From: Mesocentrotus franciscanus
Lineage: Eukaryota; Echinodermata; Echinoidea; Camarodonta; Strongylocentrotidae
Assembly (NCBI GenBank): GCA_037976565.1
Contig: CP137675.1
Coordinates: 4,343,364-4,407,363 of the forward strand
Length of the DNA stretch: 64,000 nucleotides
Reading direction: 5' to 3'
Part shown: positions 1 through 11,591 of the stretch, one piece after another
Numbering within the stretch: the first letter of the stretch is position 1
How the letters are laid out: every line of letters starts with the position of its first letter
Notes under the pieces: model-generated
The model's input: the letters and a program-made list of their open reading frames with translations, nothing else
Database searches by the model: none
Told to the model about the DNA's origin: nothing
Program-made: the position numbers and the translations under genes

Positions 1-1098
1 AGGATAGTAAAGACCCTATCTGTGTAACCCAGTCTTTTTCTCGATCCCTCCCACTCACCATCCCTCCGTAAAACCACATTCATGTGTCATGGGTTAACCA
101 TCGGCGTCGTGTATCAGTCCCTTGACGTGAAGCTTATATCCACAGGACCTGGACAATATCCAAGTAACAAAATCCATGCTTTTTAAAGGGTGACATCGTG
201 ATCGAGAGAGAGAAGGTTTATTGCCTGAAAGAACGGAATAATATTGCTGAATTTATCTACTAGTATTTTCTTACTGCCCCCAAGACAGTATGTAGATACG
301 ATTATATACCGTGTATATTTATGATCACATAGCCTACTTCTATATTTCCGGTGTGTGAGGAAGTTCTTGTTAGTGTCTTGTTAGTATAAGAACTGTAGCA
401 AGAGTTTTTATTCATAAACAGTTATAAATAGTACAATTTCTATACTATAATTGTTATTATGCCTATTCTGATTAAAGGTTATGTTGAACTGTTTATGTTA
501 ATTTTTTTGTTTGCTTGATTTTTTTGCTAATCAGCAAAAATGACTAATTACTGTTCAACCAATCGCATTGATTATCTCTTTCCTAAAGGTAACTCGACTA
601 TCATAGCCCGGTAGCCCAGAGCACTTTGATCAAATCAGGACAATAGTGAGTTTTCTTTGTCAGTTGAGTAATTTAGGTTAAAACCTGATATCATCCTAAC
701 CCCACTCTGGCTCTCTCTCTCTCTCTCTCTCTCTCATGCACGTACGGAAGACCTAGAGTACTCGTGGGTTAGTCTTCATAACCTAGTCGAGTTCAAACTC
801 TTAAAGTGAAAAAAGTAAAGGAAAGAAGGATGGCGAGGTAATATTCGATTGAAAGCAATGCTAGCCAGCCTCCCGAGGTTTCCATGGTATCGGGAGAATT
901 CTGGAGAGTCGGGGAACGCCACGGTCGAGGCGCGTGAGTGAGTGACTGCCAATGTGGTTTTAGATTTCTCCTTAATTTTGAGGGTATATCTCTGAAGCAA
1001 ATCTCATGTCTGTGAGGCGGCGATTACAGCCCGAATTCATGGGCCGGGTTTCCTTCTTGTTTCCTAGTTAATCGTAACAGATCCAGGCACGTTTTAAT

Positions 1099-1099
<1 letters not shown>

Positions 1100-1141
<42 letters not shown>

Positions 1142-1149
1142 GAGAGACA

Positions 1150-1183
<34 letters not shown>

Positions 1184-1356
1184 GAGAAAGAGAGTGTGTG
1201 TGTGTATATGTGATGGAGAAAAATATTAATTAGCAAGAGATGGGGAGAGAGGGTGAGGGAGAGAGGGAGGGAGAATGGAGGGAGAGCGAGAGAAAAAAAA
1301 TGAGAGAGTGAGAGAGAGAGATAGAGAAAGGGGAGAGAGGGGAAGTGAGGGAGTTA

Positions 1357-1392
<36 letters not shown>

Positions 1393-1420
1393 GGGGAGAG
1401 AAAATGAGAAAAAAAAGTTC
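1100..1420. repeat. GA-rich simple repeat
   Basis: About 320 bp of almost pure purine on the plus strand, mainly GA dinucleotides with short GACA and GGGA interruptions. Confidence 0.9.
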
Positions 1421-2551
1421 CCCACCTTCATCTCTTTCTCTGTTTCACACTCTCTCTTTCTTTCTTTCCTATACCCCTTCCCATCTCAATCTTCCTCACC
1501 TTCACTCAGTCTCTGGTTTATTTTAATCACACTCGCTTTCCCAATGATCAGCTCTATATTTGGCAGCAATCTTGGAATTGTCAAAGGCAACCCAATATGC
1601 GCCTTTTCTTTCTTTTATGTGTGTATGTATTGGGATCCAAAAGTAAACATCGAATTTTAATTTAAAACAATAAAATAAATAAAACAGATGTATTAAAAAA
1701 AAATTGTTGAAAAAAGAAAGAAGAAACCCTAAGATGTCCAAAATTTCACTAGAGACATTGTTTCACGATTCATGATATCTTTCCATTTTAAAAGTGTAAA
1801 AATATATCGACTTGTTTTGGATTGTAATAACATTCAATTGCCAACGAACTGCATGGTCATGAAAACACAGAATTGCATCATCTTCAAAACTGCTTCTGAT
1901 TTATTGTAAACACTTCACGTAGCCTTCCAACTATATTAAGGATTCTCCAGCGGGAAAAATACAGAAGGGCTATTTTGGTCACGTCCATGTCTAAAGAATG
2001 CACACAATACTGCGAATGAAGTAGGATGACGAAAGCAGAACCTCAGGTCAATTTGTTGCCATGGTGATTTTGAATAGAAGTGGTTGTTTACGAAAGGGCG
2101 CATTTAATCTCGCACGCGAAATCTGGCGAACTGTAAATGCGTATCCAGAGGTAACTTTGATCAGTTCATTATTGGATATATTGAGAATATATTAACTTTC
2201 TTATCTACGATTCTCAATGATTCTAGTTAATACAAGATTGTGAGAGCACGGGAAAAAACGGTTGCTTTTAATTCACTCAACTGTCTTTAATCATGATCAC
2301 ACTCATTAAGAAGTTCCTATTATGACATGCGGATGCTTCTGAATATAACACCAGAAACTGATGTGTATTTTGTTCATATTTGTTGTCTGTAAGGAGCCAG
2401 AAGGGTGTTAACATTATACATTTTTCACGAAGTGTATTCTCTTCTGAGTTCTGACTCCAAGCAGACATAACTATCTTAGATGGTGAATACATTTATGGAC
2501 GTCCCCAACATAACGCGATCGCAACTAGCTACATGTATTTTCGAAAAATAA

Positions 2552-2672
2552 ACTCAAGGGCAATTTCAATACGCCATTATAATTATGTCCCATAGAAATC
2601 ATGTTCGGATTACTTGATACGTCATTGTCATGTTCGCATATTTCAATATAGGTGACGCAAAATGCTATTTAA
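2552..2672. mobile_element. short MITE, copy 1 of the CTCAAGGGCAATTTCAATA family
   Basis: The segment matches 7332-7455: both share the start CTCAAGGGCAATTTCAATA and an interior containing TGTCCCATAGAAATCATGTT. The right terminus is decayed here. No coding capacity, so a non-autonomous DNA element is likely. Confidence 0.55.
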
Positions 2673-3139
2673 GTTGGCTCATGTTAATTTTTCGAAAGTA
2701 TTTGCGATCGTGTTTCATTTATTTGTACATCTTCAATTATATATTAATATAAAACAGGCATAACTGTGATGAAAATAACATTGAGAGATTTTGTTTGAAA
2801 AACATATTGTACCACAGATTTTTTATTATTGAGTTTTCCTTCCCCCGTGTATTCAATCAGACTGATGATGGTTGGGATCGACCTTAATTTACCCATGAGA
2901 CGCGACTGACGATATAACTCCTACTTGTTGTGTACGTATGCAGACTAACCTGAGAGAAACGACCATGAGACCGACTCACGAACAACCGTTGATAACAAGA
3001 GGTAACGGACTTATCATTAGAAGACGTCATATTTGTTTGTGTCCAATTAACATCGTAGTCGTCACAGTCATCATCACAGCATCCAAAGAATATTCGCTTC
3101 TCTTCGCAATCTTTACAGACCAGAAAACCTCATTTCATC

Positions 3140-3357
3140 ATGACTCCACCAGGTCAAGTCGCTAAGAAAGGATCCAAGAAAGCAGTCAAGGCCCCTCGGC
3201 CCAGCGGTGGCAAGAAGAGGCACAGGAAAAGGAAGGAGAGATATGGAAGCTACATTTACAAGGTCCTCAAGCAGGTTCATCCTGACACGGGCATCTCCAG
3301 TCGGGCCATGATAATATCATGAACCGCTTCGTCAACGACATGTTCGAGTCATCATAA
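3140..3357 (+). pseudogene. H2B: histone H2B relic, 5' half only
   Basis: The ATG at 3140 opens a 57-residue match to the start of histone H2B: a Lys-rich tail with GKK and RKRKE blocks, then [20 protein letters not shown], the start of the histone fold. Tail composition is the sea-urchin type. After that Met the frame is lost through a net two-base gain (ATGATAATATCATGAAC where ATGAGCATCATGAAC is expected). In the shifted frame NRFVNDMFE continues the H2B helix, then a stop follows within three codons (TAA 3355-3357). The rest of the fold and the histone 3' stem-loop are absent. It cannot make a functional histone. I see no other histone gene in the window, so this is an orphan copy rather than part of a cluster. 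Confidence 0.9.
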
Positions 3358-3624
3358 CGTCAAACATCAGGTCATCGGTTAACCCAAGGAGATGATACAT
3401 CGTTATATGCAGATGGAGATGGCATTATATTCGATCTCATCATGTCATTCTATAGTCACCACAGAGGAGTCATGTGATCTAAACACACACATCTCTCTTT
3501 CTCTTTCTCTCTTTTTGGTATTGAAGAAACGATTTGCATTTTTATTACGTAACTGCGATTCCTATACGCAATAAAATAAAGTTGATGCTTCACAAATCCT
3601 CTTCTTCTTCTTATTCTTATTAGT

Positions 3625-3725
3625 AGTACTATGATAACGATGATGATGATGATGATGATTATTATTATTATTATCGTTGTTACTATTATTATTAGAAGTA
3701 GTAGTAGTATCATTACTATTACTCG
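3625..3725. repeat. ATG/ATT/AGT trinucleotide microsatellite
   Basis: Imperfect runs of GATGAT, ATTATT and AGTAGT over about 100 bp. The His/Asn/Ile-rich open frames on both strands are artefacts of this tract. Confidence 0.85.
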
Positions 3726-4460
3726 TATGATTAAAATCGGTGATACATTTTGTGGGCATGATAAATGTAAGCGAACAAAAAAGAAAAAATACACATTTCT
3801 GCTAAATATTATTATGTTCATCAAACTTTTGACTTCTTCACAGACCGGCTTGACAGAAAATCCTTCAACCACCGACTGATGATCACAAAGAGTGATTTAT
3901 CAAAATTATTCCAGTGGCACGCCATGAATTTAAGTTGTCATGGTAATGATTGATTAGTGTACGTTCATTATACTTGTCAGATAGAACATATTTGTTCAAG
4001 TCTACCCCTTTTCTCGCAAGAAGTATGATTGAACTATGAAATTATAGGCCTACTCAAAAGAAGATAAACTGAAGTTGACTGTGACTGTGTAATACATAAT
4101 ATTAGCGATCGGAACAAGGGATGTTTGAAAACCAGATATATAATTCTGGTACATGTTCATATGGGAAGCGGGGGATTTTACTATTTCTTAACCCTTTCGG
4201 GACCTCATTCCGGATTTTGTGGTTTGGCTCAATAACTTTAGAATTAGAAACCTAAAAATATACCAAATGCATGAATAATAATTCAAAAAAATACACACAC
4301 TGTGTCCATATTATTTAGTTGCACGACCCTATTGCGTTCGACGCCAGAAAAATTAATCATTCATTTTACATGAAGCTACAAGATCTCACATGACTCAGGG
4401 AAGATGGAAACTTATAATTCAATCTCATTTATGGTCGAGATGAGAAAAGAATGAAAATCT

Positions 4461-4579
4461 GGGTCCCGCAACTTATTTGCGATTGATATTAATCGCAACT
4501 ATGTACATAAAAGATATGAGACTAACTTGCGACTGGTTCGGATCAATCGCAAGTCTTTATAACTTATAAGACGGGGCCC
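4461..4579. mobile_element. MITE relic, GGGCCCCGTCTTA-TIR family
   Basis: Begins GGGTCCCG and ends TAAGACGGGGCCC. The interior has GCGATTGATAT..AATCGCAACTATGTACATAA and matches the intact copy at 33093-33241. The left terminal repeat is damaged. Confidence 0.7.
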
Positions 4580-6368
4580 TGATTATCAATATCTCTAGGA
4601 TCAGATAGCTACACTTCTAATGCAGCATATCACCTTTTTCTAATAATAAGGCGAAATTACTCCTTGTAATTGTATTTGACTTATATACGCATGATGGTAA
4701 TTTTCTGTCCCAATTATTTTAGGCCTTGAATTTAGGCCTGCGTGACAGGCAAACATGTTTTGAGTGTAACATCAAAATAACCAATTTCTATTCCATGTGT
4801 CTGTGGTTTAAAAAAAATACAATTTTTTTTTAAAGGAACAAAGAACAAAATCAACCTTTCAAAATACCACTAAAAGTTGAAGCCTTAGTTTCCTGTGGAT
4901 TCTGTTTTACATATTGAAATCCTGTATTGGAAGAGCAATGCTGGAAAACGCTTTAATTTAACAAGTTTAATACTTTTTGTAGGAAAACATCTACAAATAC
5001 ATAGATTATGCATGGTCACAATAATTGAAAAAAGCAAGAGTTGGGGAGAAAAATTAGAGGGTTATGATTGGCATTTTGATCTCGATATCAAGATAAATAA
5101 ATTGATTTTGTGGATACCATACAACAGTGGAAGAAATTACGAGGATGGAGGGAGAGATTAAAAATAGTTCCGTTACGGTATTAAAGAATGTTAAATTGAA
5201 TGCGAGTGCTATATAGCATACAAAAATGACTCACAAACGGCTGAATGATAAGTTTTGTAGATCTCCAATTCACTCACATCAAGTTTACATACTCCTACGA
5301 TTTCACTTGCATCTAGAACACCTCTATATATCTTCATATCTTCACCTTAAAAGTGAACTCTAAAGGACCTTCACAAATGTCATCATTTGTCTTAATAAAT
5401 CGGCATCACTCGTATGGTTTCGACGAAGCTCTGACAATCTTGATCCCGTCGAAAGAGAGTGAGACAAATAAGAGATAGACAAGCCCTTTTGTTACACATC
5501 CTTGCATAGATTTATTGTTTTCAAATGATTCTTACAAACATCCGTCATTCCTAAATCAAGACTATATTTGGTATGCAGAGAGTATAAGAGGAGAATAGCA
5601 ATGACTATTTCTTCCCAAAACCACGCCACAAAACATCACTACAATAACGAACAATGCCGCCTTTTTATCCATCAACAGGGATGTATATGACGACTTCATA
5701 ATTCTTCAGATGACATGAAACAGTATGACTCACACGAAGACAAAATCAATGTTTAAATGCATGGCAAAACAAGCATTTATAAGAAATATTGCCGCGTCGC
5801 TATTCAGTCATCAATCTAATAGTGATTCAACCTTGGAAGGAGCTAGTATGACATCAGAATGCAAGAGTTACTATTAAACAGTGCAGTCAAACTGTGAAAT
5901 TTCAATTTTTAAAATGTTGCGATTCATGTGTATTCATTGCATAAAATGGGATCTAATTCAAATTGAAATATGACATAATTCATTAAAATTGATTGCATAA
6001 AGAGACAACAACTGGACGGTTTATTTCCCAGTGCAATTTCTGTGGCTACGTGTGTATATTACATTGAACTCATTACAAACATAGTTACCATGACTCTAAT
6101 TTGCATACATGTACTTCATGCCAAGACACAATAAGTGTGCTTACTAAACATAAACAATAACCATGCTAAAGGCCGGGCATTATAAACGAAATAGTTTCAA
6201 CTCTTATGTATCTATACATAGATAATGAAAATAAGCAACACCCTCCTAACAATGAAATTTGATTGATCTCAAGGATGAAAATAGCATGAAACCACACCAT
6301 GTTTAATTTATTTGCTATTCTGCTGCCACCACAACTACATTGTACCAAACCCTACCCCTCCAAGCCAA

Positions 6369-6658
6369 GGGGATGTTTCACAAAGACTAAGATCGACCTA
6401 CAGTTGGACTTACCTATGGCAGGCCGTTCATGCCACTGTTAGCTCTCACTATTGGTCTCTCAATTATGATCTTTAGAAAATATTTTTTCCTTCAATAATG
6501 AACTATCAAAAAAGGTAAATTATGTTGATTTGTGACCACGATTTGTACGTCCCTTGAGAAACCAATGCCAGGAATGGTTAGAGGAACTAGTGGCATGAAC
6601 GGCCTGCCATAGTTAAGTCCAACTTAAAGTCGATCTTAGTCTTTGTGAAACACTCCCC
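6369..6658. mobile_element. foldback MITE with about 75-bp inverted arms
   Basis: The left arm, starting GGGGATGTTTCACAAAGACT and running on through GATCGACCT and GGCAGGCCGTTCATGCCACT, is repeated in reverse complement up to CTTTGTGAAACACTCCCC. About 130 bp of AT-rich centre separate the arms. No ORF. The start resembles TIRs of the IS4EU/ISL2EU type by memory only. Confidence 0.75.
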
Positions 6659-7331
6659 AGGTGTATGCTCTTGCAGAAATTATCTACATCTGGGGCTCCT
6701 CTGACTTAGACATGAATGTTTAAATTTGTGTGATATCCTTTAGCAATAACACTGCTAATAAACTGAATGACATCTTTTGAAGAAAAAAAACCCCACATAA
6801 AACACCACAGCAATCACCATAATATTCTTTTGGTGAGGGTATGGAGGGTTAAAAAAAATGGATAACACTTCCAAGAACCAATGTACATTTCATATAGGTT
6901 TCAAAATCAAATTTCATTGCTGACTTGTCAAAACCCCCTCCGTTTCCAACAAGAACAACAAAAAAATCAATCCCTCGGTTCTCAAATCATAATCGACTTG
7001 ATTCATACGATGATTACATCATTAAATTATATCCTTAATCTTAAGAATTGGTACAAATGCTGAAATCAAATCACATGAAACCTCGGCGCTAGTCAAGGAA
7101 GTAGCTCTTAATGTCTTCCTCAACACACAGACATATTGCACAAAAAATATCTCCTGCCCGTCGTTACACGTCATGATGCATTGTGGGTAGAAAGACTGCA
7201 ATCACTACACAATAGAATAACATCATGAATATAATTCTTGCAATTTTTAGAAAAATCATAATTTTATTTTCTGATGATTTCATTACCGGTAAGCAGAGTT
7301 AAAACGATCGCAATTATTTTCAAAAAATCAA

Positions 7332-7455
7332 CTCAAGGGCAATTTCAATACCCTATTGTATGTCCCATAGAAATCATGTTCAGATGACGTAATATGTCAT
7401 TGTCATCTTCGCTCATTTCAATAGGTGACATTGAAGGCTATTGAAATTGCCTTAG
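7332..7455. mobile_element. short MITE, copy 2 of the CTCAAGGGCAATTTCAATA family
   Basis: About 124 bp with terminal inverted repeats: CTCAAGGGCAATTTCAATA at the left and GGCTATTGAAATTGCCTTAG at the right. The interior matches the copy at 2552-2672. Confidence 0.7.
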
Positions 7456-8159
7456 GTTGATAATTAAGAGGGAAAGTTATTAAATTTCAAAGGTTAAAGT
7501 AACAGTCATAAAACACCAAAACTGCAACAAATATAACAAATATTCACCCCTTGAAAAAGCCCAGACTTGGAGAAGGATTACAGTAATTACACCCATATTA
7601 GTTTTAAAATATCACTTGACTAATGACGTAGTTTTCAACATCATTTGACTAATAATGTTGTTTTCCCAGGTACCTTGCTCTAGAACTATTCATAACATTT
7701 TCTATACTACATATGTATCATTTTTCTCACTAGCTATGAGATATTTTGCTTAAATATTTGAGAGTGAAAAACAGCTTCAAACAAATCTCCTGTTGAAAAC
7801 AAAAAAAATTATACAAGCCTTACAAGGTGGAAATAATGGGCATTCTATTCCTGTCCTGCTTATTTGTGTAATGTCTGGAATTCTGTTTTCTATTACATCC
7901 TCAATTAAATTGGATTCTAGACTTGATGCAGAAGAATCTGCAGGCAGCAAAGTTGCCAATTTGATATAGTGAAATGCACTGATTGGCCCTTTCCTATCAT
8001 GCTTATTGCACATGGTTCCTGTTGTTTATCTTTACTCCATCCTGATCTATCGATAAGTGCGAAAACGCAGGAAAACTATAAATACTTTAAAACCAGTTAC
8101 ACCATAGGAGTTTATCACGAGACAGCATCTCAAACCTGTCACGATTATCAGTTATATCA

Positions 8160-8385
8160 CACCGTGTCTTATCTTTGGGGGCACATATGAAAGCTAGATT
8201 TTTACTATGAACTACATGCGCACACATGTATCTGTCTGTTCTTCAGGGGCATTTTGAAAACTAGATTTTCATATGATCTATGTGTACATCTGTGTCATAT
8301 CTTTAGGTGGCACTTTTAAAACCTGATATGTCATGTATCTCTGTGACTAATCTCTTTGGGGGCGCTTTTGAAACTGGATTGGATC
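8160..8385. repeat. decayed tandem repeat, about 60-75-bp unit, four copies
   Basis: Four degenerate units share the pattern TATCTTTGGGGGCAC-TTTTGAAA-CTAGATT, with starts near 8168, 8240, 8300 and 8350. Unit spacing varies, so this is an old array. Confidence 0.6.
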
Positions 8386-9159
8386 ATCAAGATTAAACAT
8401 GTATGTGTAAATGTATGTCAATTTCTAATGTTCCCATTACGTTTTCTTAGAAAACCTACAACCTGCAGATTTTATCATGAACTGTTTCATCTGCTCTAGT
8501 TTACAAACCCTGCAAAAAAAACTAGATTAAGAAACGATCTACTGTACCTGTGGTTTATCTTCTTACTTCAAGAAACTGAAATCTTTGTGACTATTCTTGT
8601 TTTTACACACACAAAACAGCAAAAATTCCTAATCAGATTGAATTATATCCTCAAATCAACTTATTGATCCTCAAGCAGTTGCCATCATAGGTGGTATTTT
8701 TGTCTATGGCTTATAGGGTTAAAACACATTGGAACATACAAAGAAAAATGCAAAATTAGATTGAAAATCATTACTTTACAGATGGGTAAAATCTGCGAAA
8801 TGAGATCGTTTCTGTTCTTGGATATTCCCATCTGGTTATAAAGATATTCACAGTTATTCATTGACAACTTCCATTCTAAAGTCCTTCCTTCTTACTTAAA
8901 ATAAATACAAATATTTTCATATGCATTACTTTTATTTAAGCTAACTATGTACTCAACCTTCAAGAATAACATTAATGTCTGTTCTGCATACATGGTGCAC
9001 ATATCACATATGCATCAATATCTCATATGCTTTTAGAGTGCCATGAACATTTTCACCCTGGCGTCATTTCTAGCAGGCGATTAATATCAACAAAAAAAAT
9101 AATTTTCAGATAAAAACCTTATCTAGTATCCAATTACTACCCTGGAAAGAGGGAGAAAA

Positions 9160-9236
9160 CCAGACAAGGTTTTGAACCTTCAATCTCTTCATTGACACAC
9201 TTGTGAGTGAACCACTTTGGCCACAGTGTTCCCTTA
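9160..9236 (-). mobile_element. tRNA-like SINE relic
   Basis: On the minus strand TGGCCAAAGTGGTTCAC resembles a pol III A box and GGTTCAAAACC, about 40 nt later, resembles a B box. The intervening arms do not fold into a good tRNA, so this is a SINE head rather than a tRNA gene. Confidence 0.4.
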
Positions 9237-10634
9237 CTAGTTACTAACCAGTATAGGGACCTACAAGTTACCCAAGCCTTTACACTTGTTTAATTCATTA
9301 AAAATTAAAATATTACATGTGCCTTAAAATAGTAAATTAACAATTTCCATGGCTGGAATGCCTGTAAGGATAAAAATAAAGACTTTTATCCATCACTTTG
9401 ACTCGTTATGTAACTCTAAAAGCCGCCAAGGACTAAATCAAGAACCATGACACAAGTCAAATTGACACACACTGTACATGTATCGTCTGCTTGGAGCCTT
9501 ACTTGGAGCCTGAAGGGAGGCAACTCACATACATGTACTTTACCATAGAGTTTACGTCCTTCTGTCTCCTACAGTAACAAACGATATGGTGAACACTCAA
9601 CAGGTTGAATTGGTCTTTGCAGGTGGAATGGAATAGATTGGCTTAATTGGAAATGTCATCGTCATCAAAACAAAGCACGTTTCTCCACATGAGGAATGAC
9701 TGGCATTAATGAGATAATTGGTTTGGGTTCCTGGGGGTGGGGTGTCGTAGCAGGGTGCCATGATTCTGCAGTTAAGTGAATGAGTGTTCCTGCTCTACCA
9801 CCTGTTTGTTCAAGAAATCAAAGTGGCATGAAGCATTGTCCATTAGGCCCTAAAAACATATACATAAACCTTATTTGGACTTCTAGTGACTGAATCTCAT
9901 GATGGCAATTAAATGAAGGGGAAACTGGCATGAATGGATTTTTGAACCGTGTATTATGACATTTCATTATGTTAGACATGAAAAAAAAACACAAACAAAT
10001 GAACACTTTAAGTCTTTATACTGGAAACCAAACTCGCTGAAAAGCAAAAGTCAAATGAAACCATTCTTATGCAACTGATTAGGATTACTTTTTCATTATT
10101 TTGTTTCTAGATTCGCCAAGGATTCTTTTGGTAATCCATTCATTTTAATGACATCCGAATGCATGAGTATTCTGCAATTTTCAAAGCAATCCACAATCTT
10201 GCTAGTAAATTATATAAATGGAAATTCATTGACCTTATAAAATGGGAACCATGTTTTTTATGGTAGCAGGTCATCACGCCAATTGGCTGGTAAAACTTTA
10301 ACACATAGTTGACTATTTGCTGACAAGTTATTATGAAGTATTCACTTGTATGGCATACATCAGTTTGATTTTCAATTTCCATTTGCCAAAATCTAAATGT
10401 ACACTTTCCCTTCAAAGCTCGATTCACTGTTAGAGACACATTTATTACCAAGTTACAATACATTTACAAAACACACCACTAAAAACAGACACAGACAGAT
10501 GACACACAACTTCATGCAAGAGACAATCTTACCAATAGACCACACTGGGAGAATGGCTACAGAAAGAAACACAAACATATAACAAAGAAGATTTCAAAAA
10601 TTCATCTAACATGCAAAAACATTAAGTGGTCGAC

Positions 10635-10895
10635 TCAAATTTCATCATCTGTCCACATTTGCACAGGTTTTGCATCATTTCTTGTATCAAATGTCTTTTG
10701 GTGTTCTCCATCAAACTCTAAAAAAAGGAAATCATCCAAGGCATTCACTTCCTCAAGAGTCTGAAGCAGCTTTTTCGTTCCTAACCTTTGCAGCATTAGC
10801 ATCAGAAACTGAAAGTCCTGTCGACCTTCAAATATTCTGGCTCTTTTCCTAATATTTTTCAAGAGTCCATAACTTTGGAGATAGCTTGGCAGCAT
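10635..10895 (-). CDS. hypothetical open frame or terminal exon
   Basis: A minus-strand open frame of 86 codons ending in a stop at 10635. The peptide is non-repetitive, hydrophilic and gene-like: an Arg/Lys-rich start (NIRKRARIFEGR), a Leu-rich amphipathic middle (LMLMLQRLGTKKLLQTLEEV) and an acidic end (VQMWTDDEI). I do not recognise a family. It begins 450 bp downstream of the Rit stop codon on the same strand, so it could be chance coding inside the Rit 3' UTR, the last exon of another minus-strand gene, or a transposon-protein remnant. The first codon is not a convincing translation start; an acceptor such as TGCCAAG or CTCCAAAG just inside the frame would make it an exon. Weakly supported. 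Confidence 0.3.
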   Translation of the reverse strand: MLPSYLQSYGLLKNIRKRARIFEGRQDFQFLMLMLQRLGTKKLLQTLEEVNALDDFLFLEFDGEHQKTFDTRNDAKPVQMWTDDEI

Positions 10896-11345
10896 ATATT
10901 ATGTTATTTGTTTGGTTCTCTCTCCACATTCATGTGTCTCAGCGACCTTTTGACCCTTCTTTTCCTTTACAGTTCCATCTGTTCAACAGGTGTCGTGCTC
11001 CATGCCATTCTCAATGACGCATAGACAACCATCGTGAGGAGCTAGCAGATTGTGTTTGTGGAGCCCCTCCTAACCATTCACATACACTAGTTAATTAACC
11101 AGGATGGCAGACCTCATGGGGGTCTGTCCTCTTACAAGGTCTCCAATGATGCACCTCCCTCTAGGGGGCGTCGTATCCCTCACACGACGACGAAGCCATT
11201 CAATAATTTACTTGGGATGACACACAAACCACAGACGCATTGCAGGTTGCCACTCCCTAGCTTGAGTCACACACATAACACAGAGAGCGTGCGAGGAGGA
11301 GGGGAGTCTCTGATCTCCGATTAATTTGCTCTGTCACTTTTTGGC

Positions 11346-11591
11346 TCACGATGATGACGACCCACTATGTTGCTTCTTAAACACCCTCCTGGCAATCTTG
11401 TGCAGACTCATGCCGCGGCTCTTTCTCTTTGATCGTTTCTCCTGGGCCTGGATCTCTGCTCGCTCCTTTTTCCTGATTTCTCTGACCAACGTGTGGAAGA
11501 CATCGTCCACAAAGTGCCTTAGAGCTGCAGATGTCTCAAAGAAAGGACAGTTGAACTCTCTAGCCAATGCATGCCCTTCTTCAGGTTGCAC
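11346..11591 (-). CDS. RIT1: Rit coding exon 5 (terminal)
   Basis: Acceptor TTTCTAG|GTGCAA; the frame ends at a TGA (11348-11346). It encodes [13 protein letters not shown], the ETSA motif, the C-terminal helix and the basic non-CAAX tail ending SGSSSS. Confidence 0.93.
   Translation of the reverse strand: MQPEEGHALAREFNCPFFETSAALRHFVDDVFHTLVREIRKKERAEIQAQEKRSKRKSRGMSLHKIARRVFKKQHSGSSSS

Larger units (their letters stand above)
1..3139. other. non-coding stretch, microsatellites and one MITE copy
   Basis: I see no supportable gene here. The stretch holds a CT run (711-735), a GA-rich block (1100-1420), AT-rich unique-looking DNA and one dispersed repeat copy (2552-2672). Short open frames over the GA block encode only low-complexity Arg/Glu or Ser/Leu peptides. 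Confidence 0.6.
3358..6368. other. non-coding stretch
   Basis: No gene recognised. It contains a trinucleotide tract (3625-3725), one MITE relic (4461-4579) and otherwise AT-rich DNA without credible coding structure. Confidence 0.55.
6659..10634. other. non-coding stretch with repeats
   Basis: It holds a MITE (7332-7455), a decayed minisatellite (8160-8385) and a tRNA-like SINE relic (9160-9236). On the minus strand, 8013-7777 is an open frame of 78 codons with non-repetitive composition and a donor-like CTT|GTAAGG near 7823, but I cannot name it or pair it with other exons. Confidence 0.45.

Noticed and set aside
1275..1526. Arg/Glu-rich peptide gene
   Set aside because: Produced by the GA microsatellite.
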